DNA of 37,787 nt, from positions 1 to 37,787 of the forward strand of contig CALWJT010000013.1 in assembly GCA_944381075.1 (NCBI GenBank), given 5' to 3'. The notes below the pieces were generated by a model. The model was given only the letters and a program-made list of their open reading frames with translations. It did not search any database and was not told where the DNA came from. The position numbers and the translations under genes were made by a program. This DNA is from an uncultured Clostridia bacterium. GTDB lineage: Bacteria > Bacillota > Clostridia > Oscillospirales > CAG-272. This document shows, piece by piece, positions 1 through 7,995 of the stretch (position 1 is its first letter; every line of letters starts with the position of its first letter).

Positions 1-479
1 CACGAATTCACCGTCATCCCTCCCACAAAGGAAACGGCGAAGGACCAATTCTCCGCTGCTGTAAGCAGAGCCGCCGTGCGAAGATACAATCCCGCAGCCG
101 TGCGAGCCGCCGCTCTCCCCTGCGGGAGAGCCCGCGGTTCCGTTCATACGTCCACACCGTACAGACAAAATCACCATCGGACGCTGAGGCTCGCTGCCGG
201 AGCGCAAAGTCCCGACACGGCAGGCAGATATATAAAAGCCCCCAAGGATGCGCCGTCCGAAACAAGAGCTGCCGCGGCGCCGGCAAGGACAGGCATCCCT
301 CTCCTGTCAAAATGCGGAAGAATACATCCCCGCATTCATGCAGACTCCGCCATATAAAATCTGCGCGCAGGCTCCGCCAGCCAGTGATTTCCGCCTCTTC
401 CGGACGTCAGAGCTTGTCAACGCAAAAGTCCCAGAAGCTCAGAAATACCGGCAGCCTAAGAAAACATGCAGGCCCCTTT
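1..479. other. Left-edge region without a supported gene
   Basis: No reading frame here looks like a known protein, and the frames present have irregular composition. The region is GC-rich with several inverted repeats. The best are a perfect 8-bp stem at 112-131 (GCTCTCCC, loop CTGC, GGGAGAGC) and a 6-bp stem at 288-308. On the minus strand GGGAGGG (24-18) precedes an ATG at 17 and a GTG at 11, so a leftward gene could begin at the very edge, the GTG having the better spacing (7 bases). A second minus-strand frame is open from an ATG at 147 to the edge but lacks a ribosome site. Neither can be confirmed from the bases available. No terminator with a T-run is visible downstream of the thioesterase gene. 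Confidence 0.5.
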
Positions 480-1202
480 TCACGCGGCGAACGAAACCAG
501 CGCCCGCAGAACGCCGTCGTCGCCATAAATGCCGACTACATGCGCCCCATCCTTTTCGGTATATTTACAGACGATCGTCTCATAGGGACGGACCTCCTTG
601 CGATACGCGATGCGGATATCACGAAACTCCGTGCGGTACACCTCCTCCGGCAGCGCCTCATAGGCATAATCCAGATAGCAGAGATTGTGGACATGTCCGT
701 TCAGATCGATATCCCGCCGTCCGGTGGGAAGCGCGGTCTGCGCGCTGTACTCGCGAGGCTCCAGAAGCCGCATGAAGACGCCCTCCTCAAAGACCTGCCG
801 CGGTTCAGTCTGATACAGGGCCTCCAGCGCGTCGTCGATGACGGCGGGCTTTTTCGTCGCATAATCAATCAGCGCCCACTTGGAGGACGCCGCAGCGCAC
901 ACCTCACCGTCTGCGCCGTAGATCTCGAAATCACGAAGCGACGTGAAGCGCGAAGCGCGCCCGCGGCTCCAGGTGGCGACGCGCAGGACCTCCCCATAAT
1001 CCGGCATGCGCAGGATGCGCACATTCCATTCAAGCAGGATCCAGCTGATCCCCGTCTTGTCCATCGTACCGGCACCGTATCCCAGCGAATCCGAATGATA
1101 GGCGGCAATGTTTTCCAGCATACGCAGAACGCCCTTCGCCGTGATTTTGCCGTCCCGCCCGTAATCCTCAAGCGTCGGCTTCATCCGTTCTTCATAAATC
1201 AT
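480..1202 (-). CDS. Acyl-ACP thioesterase (FatA/FatB-like double hotdog)
   Basis: This 240-residue protein should hydrolyse acyl-acyl carrier protein in the cytoplasm, releasing free fatty acid and ending fatty acid elongation. The length and two-half hotdog layout fit bacterial acyl-ACP thioesterases. The first half (about 1-125) holds the acyl-binding helix region with GISWILLEWN, and the second (about 150-240) holds DIDLNGHVHN (164-173). That stretch matches the family's catalytic D-x-N-x-H-V-x-N pattern, with N168 and H170 as likely active residues. I chose the ATG at 1202 because AAGGAAGG stands seven bases upstream; an upstream in-frame ATG at 1256 overlaps the promoter region and has no ribosome site. 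It is a single-gene unit, divergent from the glycoside hydrolase. Chain-length preference cannot be read from sequence. Confidence 0.88.
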   Translation of the reverse strand: MIYEERMKPTLEDYGRDGKITAKGVLRMLENIAAYHSDSLGYGAGTMDKTGISWILLEWNVRILRMPDYGEVLRVATWSRGRASRFTSLRDFEIYGADGEVCAAASSKWALIDYATKKPAVIDDALEALYQTEPRQVFEEGVFMRLLEPREYSAQTALPTGRRDIDLNGHVHNLCYLDYAYEALPEEVYRTEFRDIRIAYRKEVRPYETIVCKYTEKDGAHVVGIYGDDGVLRALVSFAA

Positions 1203-1238
1203 TCCGAAACCTTCCTTTCGTTCCCTCACAATACGGAC

Positions 1239-1266
1239 AATATAGCACAAAATCATGAACAGACAA
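1239..1266 (-). promoter_or_regulatory. Sigma-A promoter of the acyl-ACP thioesterase
   Basis: On the minus strand a TTGTCT -35 box (1266-1261) and a TATATT -10 box (1244-1239) are separated by 16 bases. The start would be near 1232, giving a leader of about 30 bases. Confidence 0.6.
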
Positions 1267-1317
1267 TGAACAGAGGGCTTTCTCTCAAAAATATCTCCTT
1301 TAATATGGCAATCTATG

Positions 1318-1346
1318 TTGACTTTGAAAGTCCCCTTCGCTATAAT
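1318..1346 (+). promoter_or_regulatory. Sigma-A promoter of the GH106-like gene
   Basis: TTGACT (1318-1323), a 17-base spacer and a perfect TATAAT (1341-1346) form a near-consensus promoter. Transcription would start near 1353, about 49 bases before the ATG at 1402. No operator-like palindrome overlaps it, so the gene may be expressed constitutively. Confidence 0.8.
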
Positions 1347-1401
1347 GGAGCCGTGGAGGGATTCCGCAAATCAAAATTTATGAAAATGAGAGGTTATCAT
1401 T

Positions 1402-4400
1402 ATGCTTTATCCGAAAAACGGCACGGAAAAGCTTGATATGGAGCTGTTCCGGAATCCGACGTCCGAATACCGCGCCGCGCCCTTCTGGGCATGGAACTGC
1501 GAGCTCGACCCTGAGCTTTTGAAAAAGGAAATCAACTATATGAACGAAATGGGCTTCGGCGGATTCATGATGCATTCCCGCGTCGGCATGGCGACCCCCT
1601 ATCTCTCCGAGGAGTACATGGACCTTGTCCGCACCTGTATCGAAAAGGGCAAGCAGAACGGGATGCTCGCATGGCTCTATGACGAGGACAAATGGCCGTC
1701 CGGCTTTGCAGGAGGCTTCAACACAAAGGATGTCGAGAACCGCCAGAAGGCACTCTTCATCACAGGGATTCCCTATAACGACGGCTCGCTTGTGACGGAA
1801 TCCGACAAAGCGCATGCGACCGACAAGCTTCCTACCACCAAATATTATTTCGTCGCATGCTTCGATGTCCTTTTGGACAGTGAAGCAAGGCTTGTTTCCT
1901 ACAAGAGAATCGCGCTCGCCGACGAGATCCCCAAGGGCCATGAAAAATGGTTCGCCTACATGGAATATGCGGCGCCTTCCCCGTATTACAACAACCAAGC
2001 CTACTGCGATACCCTTCAGAAGGGCGTCATCGACAATTTCATAAAGCTTACCCACGACGCCTATAAGAAGCATTTTTCCGAAGATTTCGGAGGAGCGATC
2101 CCTGCTATTTTCACCGACGAGCCGAATTTCCGGACCAAGAAACCGTTAAACTTTGCCGCCGACAAACACGGTATCATTATTCCCTATACGACGGATTTTG
2201 AAGAGACCTTCAAGGCTGCCTACGGCGTCAGCATAGAAGATAATCTGCCCGTCCTTGTCTGGGAGCCGGCCGACGGTGTCCCCTCTCAGATCCGCTATTG
2301 GTATCACGACCACGTAGCGGAACGCTTCGCCGAAGCCTTCGCGGATACCGTAGGAAAATGGTGCGAGGACAACGGGATCCTTATGACAGGCCACCTGCTC
2401 AACGAGCCGTCCTTAGAGTCGCAGACCATCTGCGTCGGAGACGCGATGCGCTCTTACCGCGGCTTCACGCTTCCCGGCATCGACATGCTCTGCGACCATC
2501 ATGAGCTCAATACGGCAAAGCAGGCCCAGAGCGCTGCTCACCAGTACGGCCGTCCCGGCGTGGCAAGCGAGCTTTACGGCGTGACAAACTGGACGTTCGA
2601 TTTCCGCGGACACAAGCTTCAGGGCGACTGGCAGGCAGCACTCGGCGTGACCTGCCGCGTGCCGCACCTCTTCTGGGTATCCATGGGAGGCGAAGCAAAG
2701 CGCGATTATCCCGCCTCCATCGGCTATCAGGCCCCATGGTATCGGGAATATAAGCATATCGAGGATCACTTCGCGCGCGTCAACACGGTCATGACACGCG
2801 GTACGCCCGACGTCAAGATCGCCGTCGTCCATCCGGTTGAATCCCTGTGGCTCCATTTCGGACCGAACGACCAGACCAAGCGCCGCCGCAACGATCTCAA
2901 CAACCGCTTCGACGAGCTGACGGAATGGCTGCTCTACGGCACGCTCGACTTCGATTTCATCTGCGAATCCCTGCTCCCCTCTCAATACAGGGAAACCGAA
3001 TCCGGATTCGCCGTCGGCAAAATGACATACGATACGGTCATCGTCCCTTCGCTCGAAACCATCCGCAGCACGACGCTCGACGCGCTGAAAAAATTCCGAG
3101 CGGCGGGCGGCGAGGTGATATTCCTCGGAGAGGCGCCAATCTATGTCGATGCCGTTCCCTCAGAGGCGGCAAAGGCATTTGCCGCTGAATGCAAAAACAT
3201 CCCGTGGGTCCGCGGAGAGCTTTATGATGCGCTTTCCCAATACCGGTTCCTCGATATTCGGGACCTTAACGGCAGCTCCGCCGGCAATCTCATTTATCAG
3301 CTCCGCGACGACGGCGCATGCAAGCATCTCTTCATCAGCCACGTCGTAGGCCCGAGAAATTACGACGTCACACCCATTGAATCCTATTCGATCCGCCTCA
3401 CGGGAGAGTGGAAGGTCACCGAATATGAGACCCTCACGGGAGAGACCCGCAGACTGAAGGTTTCCTATCAAAACGGGAAGACCATATTCCCGTGGGTATG
3501 CAGCCGCGATTCCTCGCTGCTGCTCGAGCTTGTCCCCGGAAAGGACGAATCCGAAGGCGGCTTCGTCTATGCCGACAAAGATTACTGCAAGGCGGAATAT
3601 CCCGCGCACAGCGCCTCTTTTGAGCTTTCCGAACCGAACGTGCTGCTGCTCGACAGGCCGGAATACAGCATCAACGGAGGGCAAATGCAGCCCGCGCTCA
3701 ATATCCTGAAGGCGGACGACATCATCCGCAGAACGCTGGGACAGCATGTCCGCGGCAATCAGATGGCACAGCCGTGGATCGAGCCGCTCGACAGAGACCC
3801 CAAGGATCGGGTGCGCCTGCGCTATACCTTTGACTCCGATATCGAATATGAGGGCGCGCACCTCGCGCTGGAGGCGCCGGAATATACAGAAATCACGTTC
3901 AATGGCGAAAAGGTCCCCGTTCAAGTGGATGGGTACTATATCGACGAAGCCTCCATCAAAACCGTTCCGATGCCGAAGCTCCGCAAAGGAAGCAATGAGC
4001 TGATCCTAGACCTGCGGGTAGGCGACATCACGCCGCTCGAATCCTATTATCTGCTTGGCAGCTTCGGCGTGGAGCATCATGGCATGTACTCCAAGATCAC
4101 GGCGCTTCCCGACGTGCTGTATTTTGACAGCATCACCTCGCAAGGTCTGCCCTTCTATGGAGCAAACATTCGTTACCAGATGAAATTTACGGGCGGCGGC
4201 AAAAAAACGGTGGAGATTTCCCAATACCGCGGCGCCGTCATCAAGGTATATGTGGACGGAGAATGCAAGGGGTACATCGATTTCCCGCCGCACAGACTGT
4301 ATCTCGGCGAGCTCGCGGAAGGTGAGCACACGCTCACACTCGAGTTCTTCGGCAACCGCATGAATACTCTGGGACAGCTCCACAATACGGACGACAACAT

Positions 4401-4512
4401 CCCGTGGGCAGGAAACGGCTCATGGCGCACGAACGGCAGATTCTGGACGGATGAGTATATGCTTTATCCGACCGGCATCCTGACCGCTCCGAGGATCCTG
4501 ACGGAGGAATGA
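1402..4512 (+). CDS. Putative glycoside hydrolase, GH106 (alpha-L-rhamnosidase)-like
   Basis: This 1036-residue protein begins with the N-P-x-x-E-Y-R-x-A-P-F-W-x-W-N pattern common to large GH106-like hydrolases and related uncharacterised Firmicutes enzymes. A TIM-barrel region follows, with MMHSRVG, LYDEDKWPSGFAGG and FTDEPNF (E240 in the DEP motif is a candidate catalytic acid). A Rossmann-like middle domain (around residues 510-600, VIVPSLETI and GGEVIFLGEAP) and C-terminal beta-rich carbohydrate-binding domains complete it. There is no signal peptide, so it should act in the cytoplasm on imported oligosaccharides. GAGAGG stands eight bases before the ATG. The substrate is unknown: rhamnose is suggested only by distant family resemblance. 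The next gene begins two bases after its stop. Confidence 0.7.
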   Translation: MLYPKNGTEKLDMELFRNPTSEYRAAPFWAWNCELDPELLKKEINYMNEMGFGGFMMHSRVGMATPYLSEEYMDLVRTCIEKGKQNGMLAWLYDEDKWPSGFAGGFNTKDVENRQKALFITGIPYNDGSLVTESDKAHATDKLPTTKYYFVACFDVLLDSEARLVSYKRIALADEIPKGHEKWFAYMEYAAPSPYYNNQAYCDTLQKGVIDNFIKLTHDAYKKHFSEDFGGAIPAIFTDEPNFRTKKPLNFAADKHGIIIPYTTDFEETFKAAYGVSIEDNLPVLVWEPADGVPSQIRYWYHDHVAERFAEAFADTVGKWCEDNGILMTGHLLNEPSLESQTICVGDAMRSYRGFTLPGIDMLCDHHELNTAKQAQSAAHQYGRPGVASELYGVTNWTFDFRGHKLQGDWQAALGVTCRVPHLFWVSMGGEAKRDYPASIGYQAPWYREYKHIEDHFARVNTVMTRGTPDVKIAVVHPVESLWLHFGPNDQTKRRRNDLNNRFDELTEWLLYGTLDFDFICESLLPSQYRETESGFAVGKMTYDTVIVPSLETIRSTTLDALKKFRAAGGEVIFLGEAPIYVDAVPSEAAKAFAAECKNIPWVRGELYDALSQYRFLDIRDLNGSSAGNLIYQLRDDGACKHLFISHVVGPRNYDVTPIESYSIRLTGEWKVTEYETLTGETRRLKVSYQNGKTIFPWVCSRDSSLLLELVPGKDESEGGFVYADKDYCKAEYPAHSASFELSEPNVLLLDRPEYSINGGQMQPALNILKADDIIRRTLGQHVRGNQMAQPWIEPLDRDPKDRVRLRYTFDSDIEYEGAHLALEAPEYTEITFNGEKVPVQVDGYYIDEASIKTVPMPKLRKGSNELILDLRVGDITPLESYYLLGSFGVEHHGMYSKITALPDVLYFDSITSQGLPFYGANIRYQMKFTGGGKKTVEISQYRGAVIKVYVDGECKGYIDFPPHRLYLGELAEGEHTLTLEFFGNRMNTLGQLHNTDDNIPWAGNGSWRTNGRFWTDEYMLYPTGILTAPRILTEE

Positions 4513-4514
4513 CC

Positions 4515-4982
4515 GTGCAGCGCGCAGCCAAAGCCTCCGAAACGGAAAAGATCCGATACCGCTCTCATCTCCGGGCGGCGACGCTGAAGGAATATCTTCC
4601 CGTCTGTACTCGGGAATTTTCGCAAAGAGAAACCGAATTCCTGCATGAGGACAAAGGCGGAAGCTCTTTCCGGATAGGGATCGAAAAGGGCGGTCACGCC
4701 GGCTTCTGGTACGACGCCGAATGCACGGACTGCGATGACGGCTGCATCATCGAGGGGGAGATCCTTTACGGTTCAAAAAAGCAAGCGGAAAACGAGATGC
4801 TGCTTTTCAAAATCGGCTTCTGGCTCACAGCGGCTGTGCTGTTCGTAATATTCTGCGTGCCTATTCTTGTTCTCTTTCTCGTTGAGAGAAGCAAAGGACG
4901 CAAAAGAAAACAAAGTAAAGAAGAATCCTTAGACCTTTTCCTATGCGAATATGTACACTGTGAGAAAATCGCGGATTCATAA
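4515..4982 (+). CDS. Small single-pass membrane protein, unknown function
   Basis: I do not recognise this protein of about 155 residues. It has a hydrophilic N-terminal region of some 95 residues containing a Cys-rich stretch (AECTDCDDGC), then one strong hydrophobic segment (about 97-121, LTAAVLFVIFCVPILVLFLV), then a very basic stretch and an acidic tail. It therefore looks like a membrane-anchored protein with most of its length on one side. An ATG at 4509 overlaps the preceding stop but sits only one base after GGAGG. The in-frame GTG at 4515 has a seven-base spacing and is preferred. It is almost certainly co-transcribed with the glycoside hydrolase and ends directly at a strong terminator. 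Any shared role with the hydrolase is only inferred from position. Confidence 0.6.
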   Translation: MQRAAKASETEKIRYRSHLRAATLKEYLPVCTREFSQRETEFLHEDKGGSSFRIGIEKGGHAGFWYDAECTDCDDGCIIEGEILYGSKKQAENEMLLFKIGFWLTAAVLFVIFCVPILVLFLVERSKGRKRKQSKEESLDLFLCEYVHCEKIADS

Positions 4983-5018
4983 AAAAGGGCTCCCGCACAT
5001 ACGTGCGGGAGCCCTTTT
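4983..5018 (+). terminator. Strong Rho-independent terminator
   Basis: A perfect 16-bp stem (4983-4998 with 5003-5018, core GGGCTCCCGCAC) with loop ATAC starts at the stop codon of the small membrane protein gene. It is flanked by an A-run on the left and a T-run on the right, so it can work in both directions. Confidence 0.92.
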
Positions 5019-5130
5019 GGATTTTTAAAGCTTTTCGCTTTCATTCAGACCGAAACAGACACACCGGAGCGCCTTTCCGGACCGGATCCGAAGCCATCCC
5101 CCTCGTGCCGAAAAAGCCTTTTTATCATTT

Positions 5131-5143
5131 GTGACCTTGTCAC
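5131..5143. promoter_or_regulatory. Predicted Crp/Fnr-family operator upstream of trxA
   Basis: The perfect inverted repeat GTGAC-CTT-GTCAC is centred at 5137. That is about 41 bases before the predicted trxA transcript start, the class II activator position of Crp/Fnr proteins. The same palindrome with centre CAA recurs at 8569-8581 before the superoxide reductase operon. The promoter has no -35 box, so activation is likelier than repression. Confidence 0.7.
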
Positions 5144-5162
5144 GGAATGTAGCCGATAAAAA

Positions 5163-5171
5163 TGCTAAAAT
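5163..5171 (+). promoter_or_regulatory. Extended -10 promoter of trxA
   Basis: TGC-TAAAAT (TG at 5163-5164, TAAAAT at 5166-5171) is an extended -10 element. No -35 hexamer is present at the expected place, which holds the edge of the palindromic operator. The start is expected near 5178, giving a leader of about 69 bases with a weak GAGCC/GGCTC stem. Confidence 0.6.
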
Positions 5172-5246
5172 AGAGCCATCCTAAGAGAAGAGCCAAGCGT
5201 CACGGCGCATTCGGCTCTCCCCAATTCAGAAAGAGAGGAATCTAAC

Positions 5247-5558
5247 ATGTCTGTCTATCATATCAACAAGCAAAATTTTGAATCCGCTGTCAAGAACAGT
5301 GAAAAGCCCGTCCTTTTGGATTTTTATGCCACGTGGTGCGGACCCTGCCGCATGGTCTCTCCCATCATCGACGAGATCGCAGCAGAAAATCCCGATTATC
5401 TGGTCGGAAAAATCAATGTGGACGAGGAACCGGAGCTGGCGCAGGCCTTCGGCGTCATCAGCATCCCGACGCTCGTCGTGATGAAAAATGGTCAGGTCGA
5501 GAAAAAATCCACCGGCGCGCGTCCCAAAGCGCAGATCCTGTCCATGCTACGAAGCTAA
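5247..5558 (+). CDS. trxA: Thioredoxin
   Basis: This 103-residue protein is a complete thioredoxin, a cytosolic dithiol reductant for ribonucleotide reductase, peroxiredoxins and other disulfide substrates. The active site W-C-G-P-C is at 30-34 (C31 and C34), the cis-proline is P74 in ISIPTLVV, and the length matches the family. AGAGG lies nine bases before the ATG. It is monocistronic and carries an extended -10 promoter under a palindromic operator, suggesting control by the Crp/Fnr protein encoded tail-to-tail with it. The last 12 bases overlap the 3' end of that regulator gene, so the two transcripts are complementary at their ends. No thioredoxin reductase is in the window. Confidence 0.97.
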   Translation: MSVYHINKQNFESAVKNSEKPVLLDFYATWCGPCRMVSPIIDEIAAENPDYLVGKINVDEEPELAQAFGVISIPTLVVMKNGQVEKKSTGARPKAQILSMLRS

Positions 5559-6221
5559 TCGGCGCAGCCTCTTTTTGTCGAGGATACGGATCCCGCCGCG
5601 CGACACCTCCACCATCCCTTCGGAGGCAAAATATTTCAGCATCCGTGAGACGACCTCGCGGGCGGACCCCATGTATTTCGCGATCTGCTCATGCGTCAGC
5701 CTTACGGTATCCGTACCGGTTTTCGCGGTTTCATCCAAAAGGAAGATGGCAAGCCGGCGGTCAAAGCTCATGAACAGGATCTGCTGCATGACCCACATCA
5801 CATCGGAAAAACGGCTGACTGCCGCTTCCAGCGCAAAGATCTTCATCTCCGGAACGCGCTCCGACACCGAAGCGAACGCCGCACCGGCGATGACAAGGCA
5901 GTCGCTGTCCTCCTCGGCATCCGCAAAAACATCGAAGGTGATGCTTTGCAGAACGCAGGACGCCGACAGCATGCACATATCGCCCGGATACAATCGGTAG
6001 AGGGTGATCTCCTTTCCCTGTTCGGAAAGCATATAGACACGCACGCAGCCCGTGCGGACGATGACGACTCCCGTGCATTCGTTTCCGTCGTGTACGTAAG
6101 CGCCCTTCGGATAATGGACCATGCTTGTATTCCGGCAGAGAAACGTTCTGTCCTGCGGCGAAAGCTTTTCCCAAAACGGGAAAAATTTTATAAATATTGG
6201 CTCATATAGGCAATTATCCAT
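5547..6221 (-). CDS. Crp/Fnr-family transcriptional regulator
   Basis: This 224-residue protein has an N-terminal cyclic-nucleotide-binding-like beta-barrel (about 15-120), a long dimer helix (about 122-155) and a C-terminal winged helix-turn-helix (LTHEQIAKYMG, 175-185, then the recognition helix). That helix carries R188, E189 and R193 in the same spacing as the three E. coli CRP residues that read GTGA half-sites. Two GTGAC-N3-GTCAC palindromes in this window are the obvious targets. Cysteines occur at 4, 29, 49, 59, 83, 89 and 108 but do not form the classical FNR N-terminal cluster, so the ligand is unknown; heme, Fe-S or redox sensing are possible. AGGAG lies six bases before the ATG. 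It diverges from the CoA-disulfide reductase gene with only 40 bases between starts. Confidence 0.9.
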   Translation of the reverse strand: MDNCLYEPIFIKFFPFWEKLSPQDRTFLCRNTSMVHYPKGAYVHDGNECTGVVIVRTGCVRVYMLSEQGKEITLYRLYPGDMCMLSASCVLQSITFDVFADAEEDSDCLVIAGAAFASVSERVPEMKIFALEAAVSRFSDVMWVMQQILFMSFDRRLAIFLLDETAKTGTDTVRLTHEQIAKYMGSAREVVSRMLKYFASEGMVEVSRGGIRILDKKRLRRLAS

Positions 6222-6261
6222 CTCAAACTCCTGATTCTAATTTCAAAAGGCAGGTATTTTT

Positions 6262-7947
6262 ATGAAAGTCATCATCATCGGCGGCGTCGCAGGCGGCGCC
6301 GCGGCGGCAGCCAGACTCCGCCGTCTCTCCGAGCAGGCGGAAATCCTCCTCCTTGAGCGAGGCGGCTATATTTCATTTGCCAACTGCGGACTTCCCTACT
6401 ATATCGGAGGCGAGATCAAGGACAAGGAGGACCTGACCCTTCAAACGCCGGAAAGCTTCCGCAAGCGCTTTCGTATCGACGTCCGGATCTTTCACGAGGC
6501 GATCAAAATCGATCCCGAACGGAAAACCGTCCGCATCCAAGACAAGAAAAGCGGCGAAGAATATACCGAATCCTATGACAAGCTCATTCTCTCGCCCGGT
6601 GCCGAGCCGATCCGTCCGCCGATCCCGGGGACGGACAGCGACCGCGTATTCACGCTGCGCAGCATTCCGGATACACTGAAGATCAAAGCCTACATCGAAA
6701 AAGCAAAACCAAGGTCCGCCGTCATCGTCGGCGGCGGCTACATCGGCGTGGAAATGGCGGAAAACCTGCAAAAAGCAGGGCTTGACGTCACCATTGCCGA
6801 GCTTTCCGACCACGTGATAGCGCCGCTCGACTCCGATATGGCGGCGGATGTCCACCGCTATCTGAAGACACAAGACATCCGTCTGCTCCTCGGGCAGGCC
6901 GTCCGCGAAATCCGGGACGGCAGGGACGCGCCGCTCCAGATCGCTTTGGATTCTCAGACGCTTTCCGCCGATATGGTCCTTCTCTGCACCGGCGTCCGTC
7001 CCGAAACGGGACTCGCCGCCGACTGCGGCATTACCTGCGGTGCGCGCGGATGTATCCTTACGGACCGCAGGATGCAGACGAATTTTCCCGACATCTATGC
7101 CGTAGGAGATGCGGTACAGGTCCGAGATTTTGCAACAGGCGCACCGGCTTTCATCCCGCTCGCCGGTCCTGCTGCTAAGGAAGGACGCATCGCCGCCGAC
7201 AACATCTGCGGACTCGACAGCGAATACGAAGGGACCCAGGGCTCCTCCGTTCTCAAGCTTTTCGATATGACAATCGCGACTACGGGAGCAAATGAGCGGA
7301 CCGCCGCCGCGGCAGGGATCGACTACGACAAAACCTATCTCTATTCCGCCTCCCACGCCTCCTATTATCCCGGAGCCGCCAACATGTCGATCAAAGCCCT
7401 CTGGGAAAAAGATTCCCAAAGGCTTCTCGGCGCTCAGATCGTTGGATTTGACGGCGTAGACAAGCGCATGGACGTACTCGCCGCTGCCATCCGTCTCGGC
7501 GCCAAGGTCACCGACCTTGCCGTCCTCGAGCTTTGCTATGCGCCGCCCTACGGCAGCGCCAAGGATCCGGTCAATATGATAGGCTTTGTCGCCGAAAACG
7601 TCATAACCGGGAAGGTAAAACAGTTTTTCTGGCATGACGTGAACGCACTTCCCCGCGACGGCAGCGTGACGCTCCTCGACGTGCGCACCGAAGCGGAGGC
7701 AGGCCGCGGCAGGATTGACGGCTTCCGAAATATCCCGCTCGACACGCTGCGTGAAAGATTATCCGAGCTTCCTAGGGATAAGCCCATTTATGTCCACTGC
7801 CACAGCGGGCTTCGCAGCTATATCGCCTGCCGGATCCTCACAGGATATGGCTATGACTGCTATAACCTTGCCGGCGGCTTTCGGCTCTATGAATCGGTCA
7901 TGCACGAAAAGGCTGTACCGGACGTCAGTTGTCTGACAGGCAAATAA
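6262..7947 (+). CDS. CoA-disulfide reductase-type flavoprotein fused to rhodanese
   Basis: This 561-residue cytosolic enzyme joins a pyridine nucleotide-disulfide oxidoreductase to a rhodanese domain. The N-terminal FAD site is IIGGVAGGAAAA. The single redox cysteine is C42 in SFANCGLPYYIGG, as in CoA-disulfide reductases and NADH oxidases of this class. A NAD(P)H site is IVGGGYIGVEMAE, a second FAD motif is DIYAVGDAV, and a dimerisation domain follows. The C-terminal rhodanese domain (about 470-550) has its active cysteine at C513 in CHSGLRSY. Known relatives reduce CoA disulfide, CoA persulfide or polysulfide with NAD(P)H, so roles in thiol homeostasis or sulfur reduction are likely. It is divergent from the Crp/Fnr gene and ends at a long hairpin shared with the convergent gene. 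No copy of the GTGAC palindrome is seen before it. Confidence 0.9.
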   Translation: MKVIIIGGVAGGAAAAARLRRLSEQAEILLLERGGYISFANCGLPYYIGGEIKDKEDLTLQTPESFRKRFRIDVRIFHEAIKIDPERKTVRIQDKKSGEEYTESYDKLILSPGAEPIRPPIPGTDSDRVFTLRSIPDTLKIKAYIEKAKPRSAVIVGGGYIGVEMAENLQKAGLDVTIAELSDHVIAPLDSDMAADVHRYLKTQDIRLLLGQAVREIRDGRDAPLQIALDSQTLSADMVLLCTGVRPETGLAADCGITCGARGCILTDRRMQTNFPDIYAVGDAVQVRDFATGAPAFIPLAGPAAKEGRIAADNICGLDSEYEGTQGSSVLKLFDMTIATTGANERTAAAAGIDYDKTYLYSASHASYYPGAANMSIKALWEKDSQRLLGAQIVGFDGVDKRMDVLAAAIRLGAKVTDLAVLELCYAPPYGSAKDPVNMIGFVAENVITGKVKQFFWHDVNALPRDGSVTLLDVRTEAEAGRGRIDGFRNIPLDTLRERLSELPRDKPIYVHCHSGLRSYIACRILTGYGYDCYNLAGGFRLYESVMHEKAVPDVSCLTGK

Positions 7948-7984
7948 ACGTTCTGCGGCAAGACGATCTTGCCGCAGAACGTTT
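7946..7984. terminator. Bidirectional hairpin between convergent genes
   Basis: An 18-bp perfect stem (7946-7963 with 7967-7984, core GTTCTGCGGCAAGA) with a 3-base loop CGA lies between two convergent genes. A-rich and T-rich ends are present, but the T-run is short (TTT) on both strands. Confidence 0.8.
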
Positions 7985-7995
7985 CTGAGAGCGGC

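Noticed and set aside
14..310. A 98-codon minus-strand frame at the left edge
   Set aside because: Composition is irregular with many Arg, Leu and Cys residues, there is no recognisable motif, and no clear ribosome site lies before its start.
312..1436. A 374-codon plus-strand frame across the thioesterase gene
   Set aside because: It lies opposite a gene with recognisable family motifs, matches nothing known, and comes from GC-rich codon positions read on the other strand.
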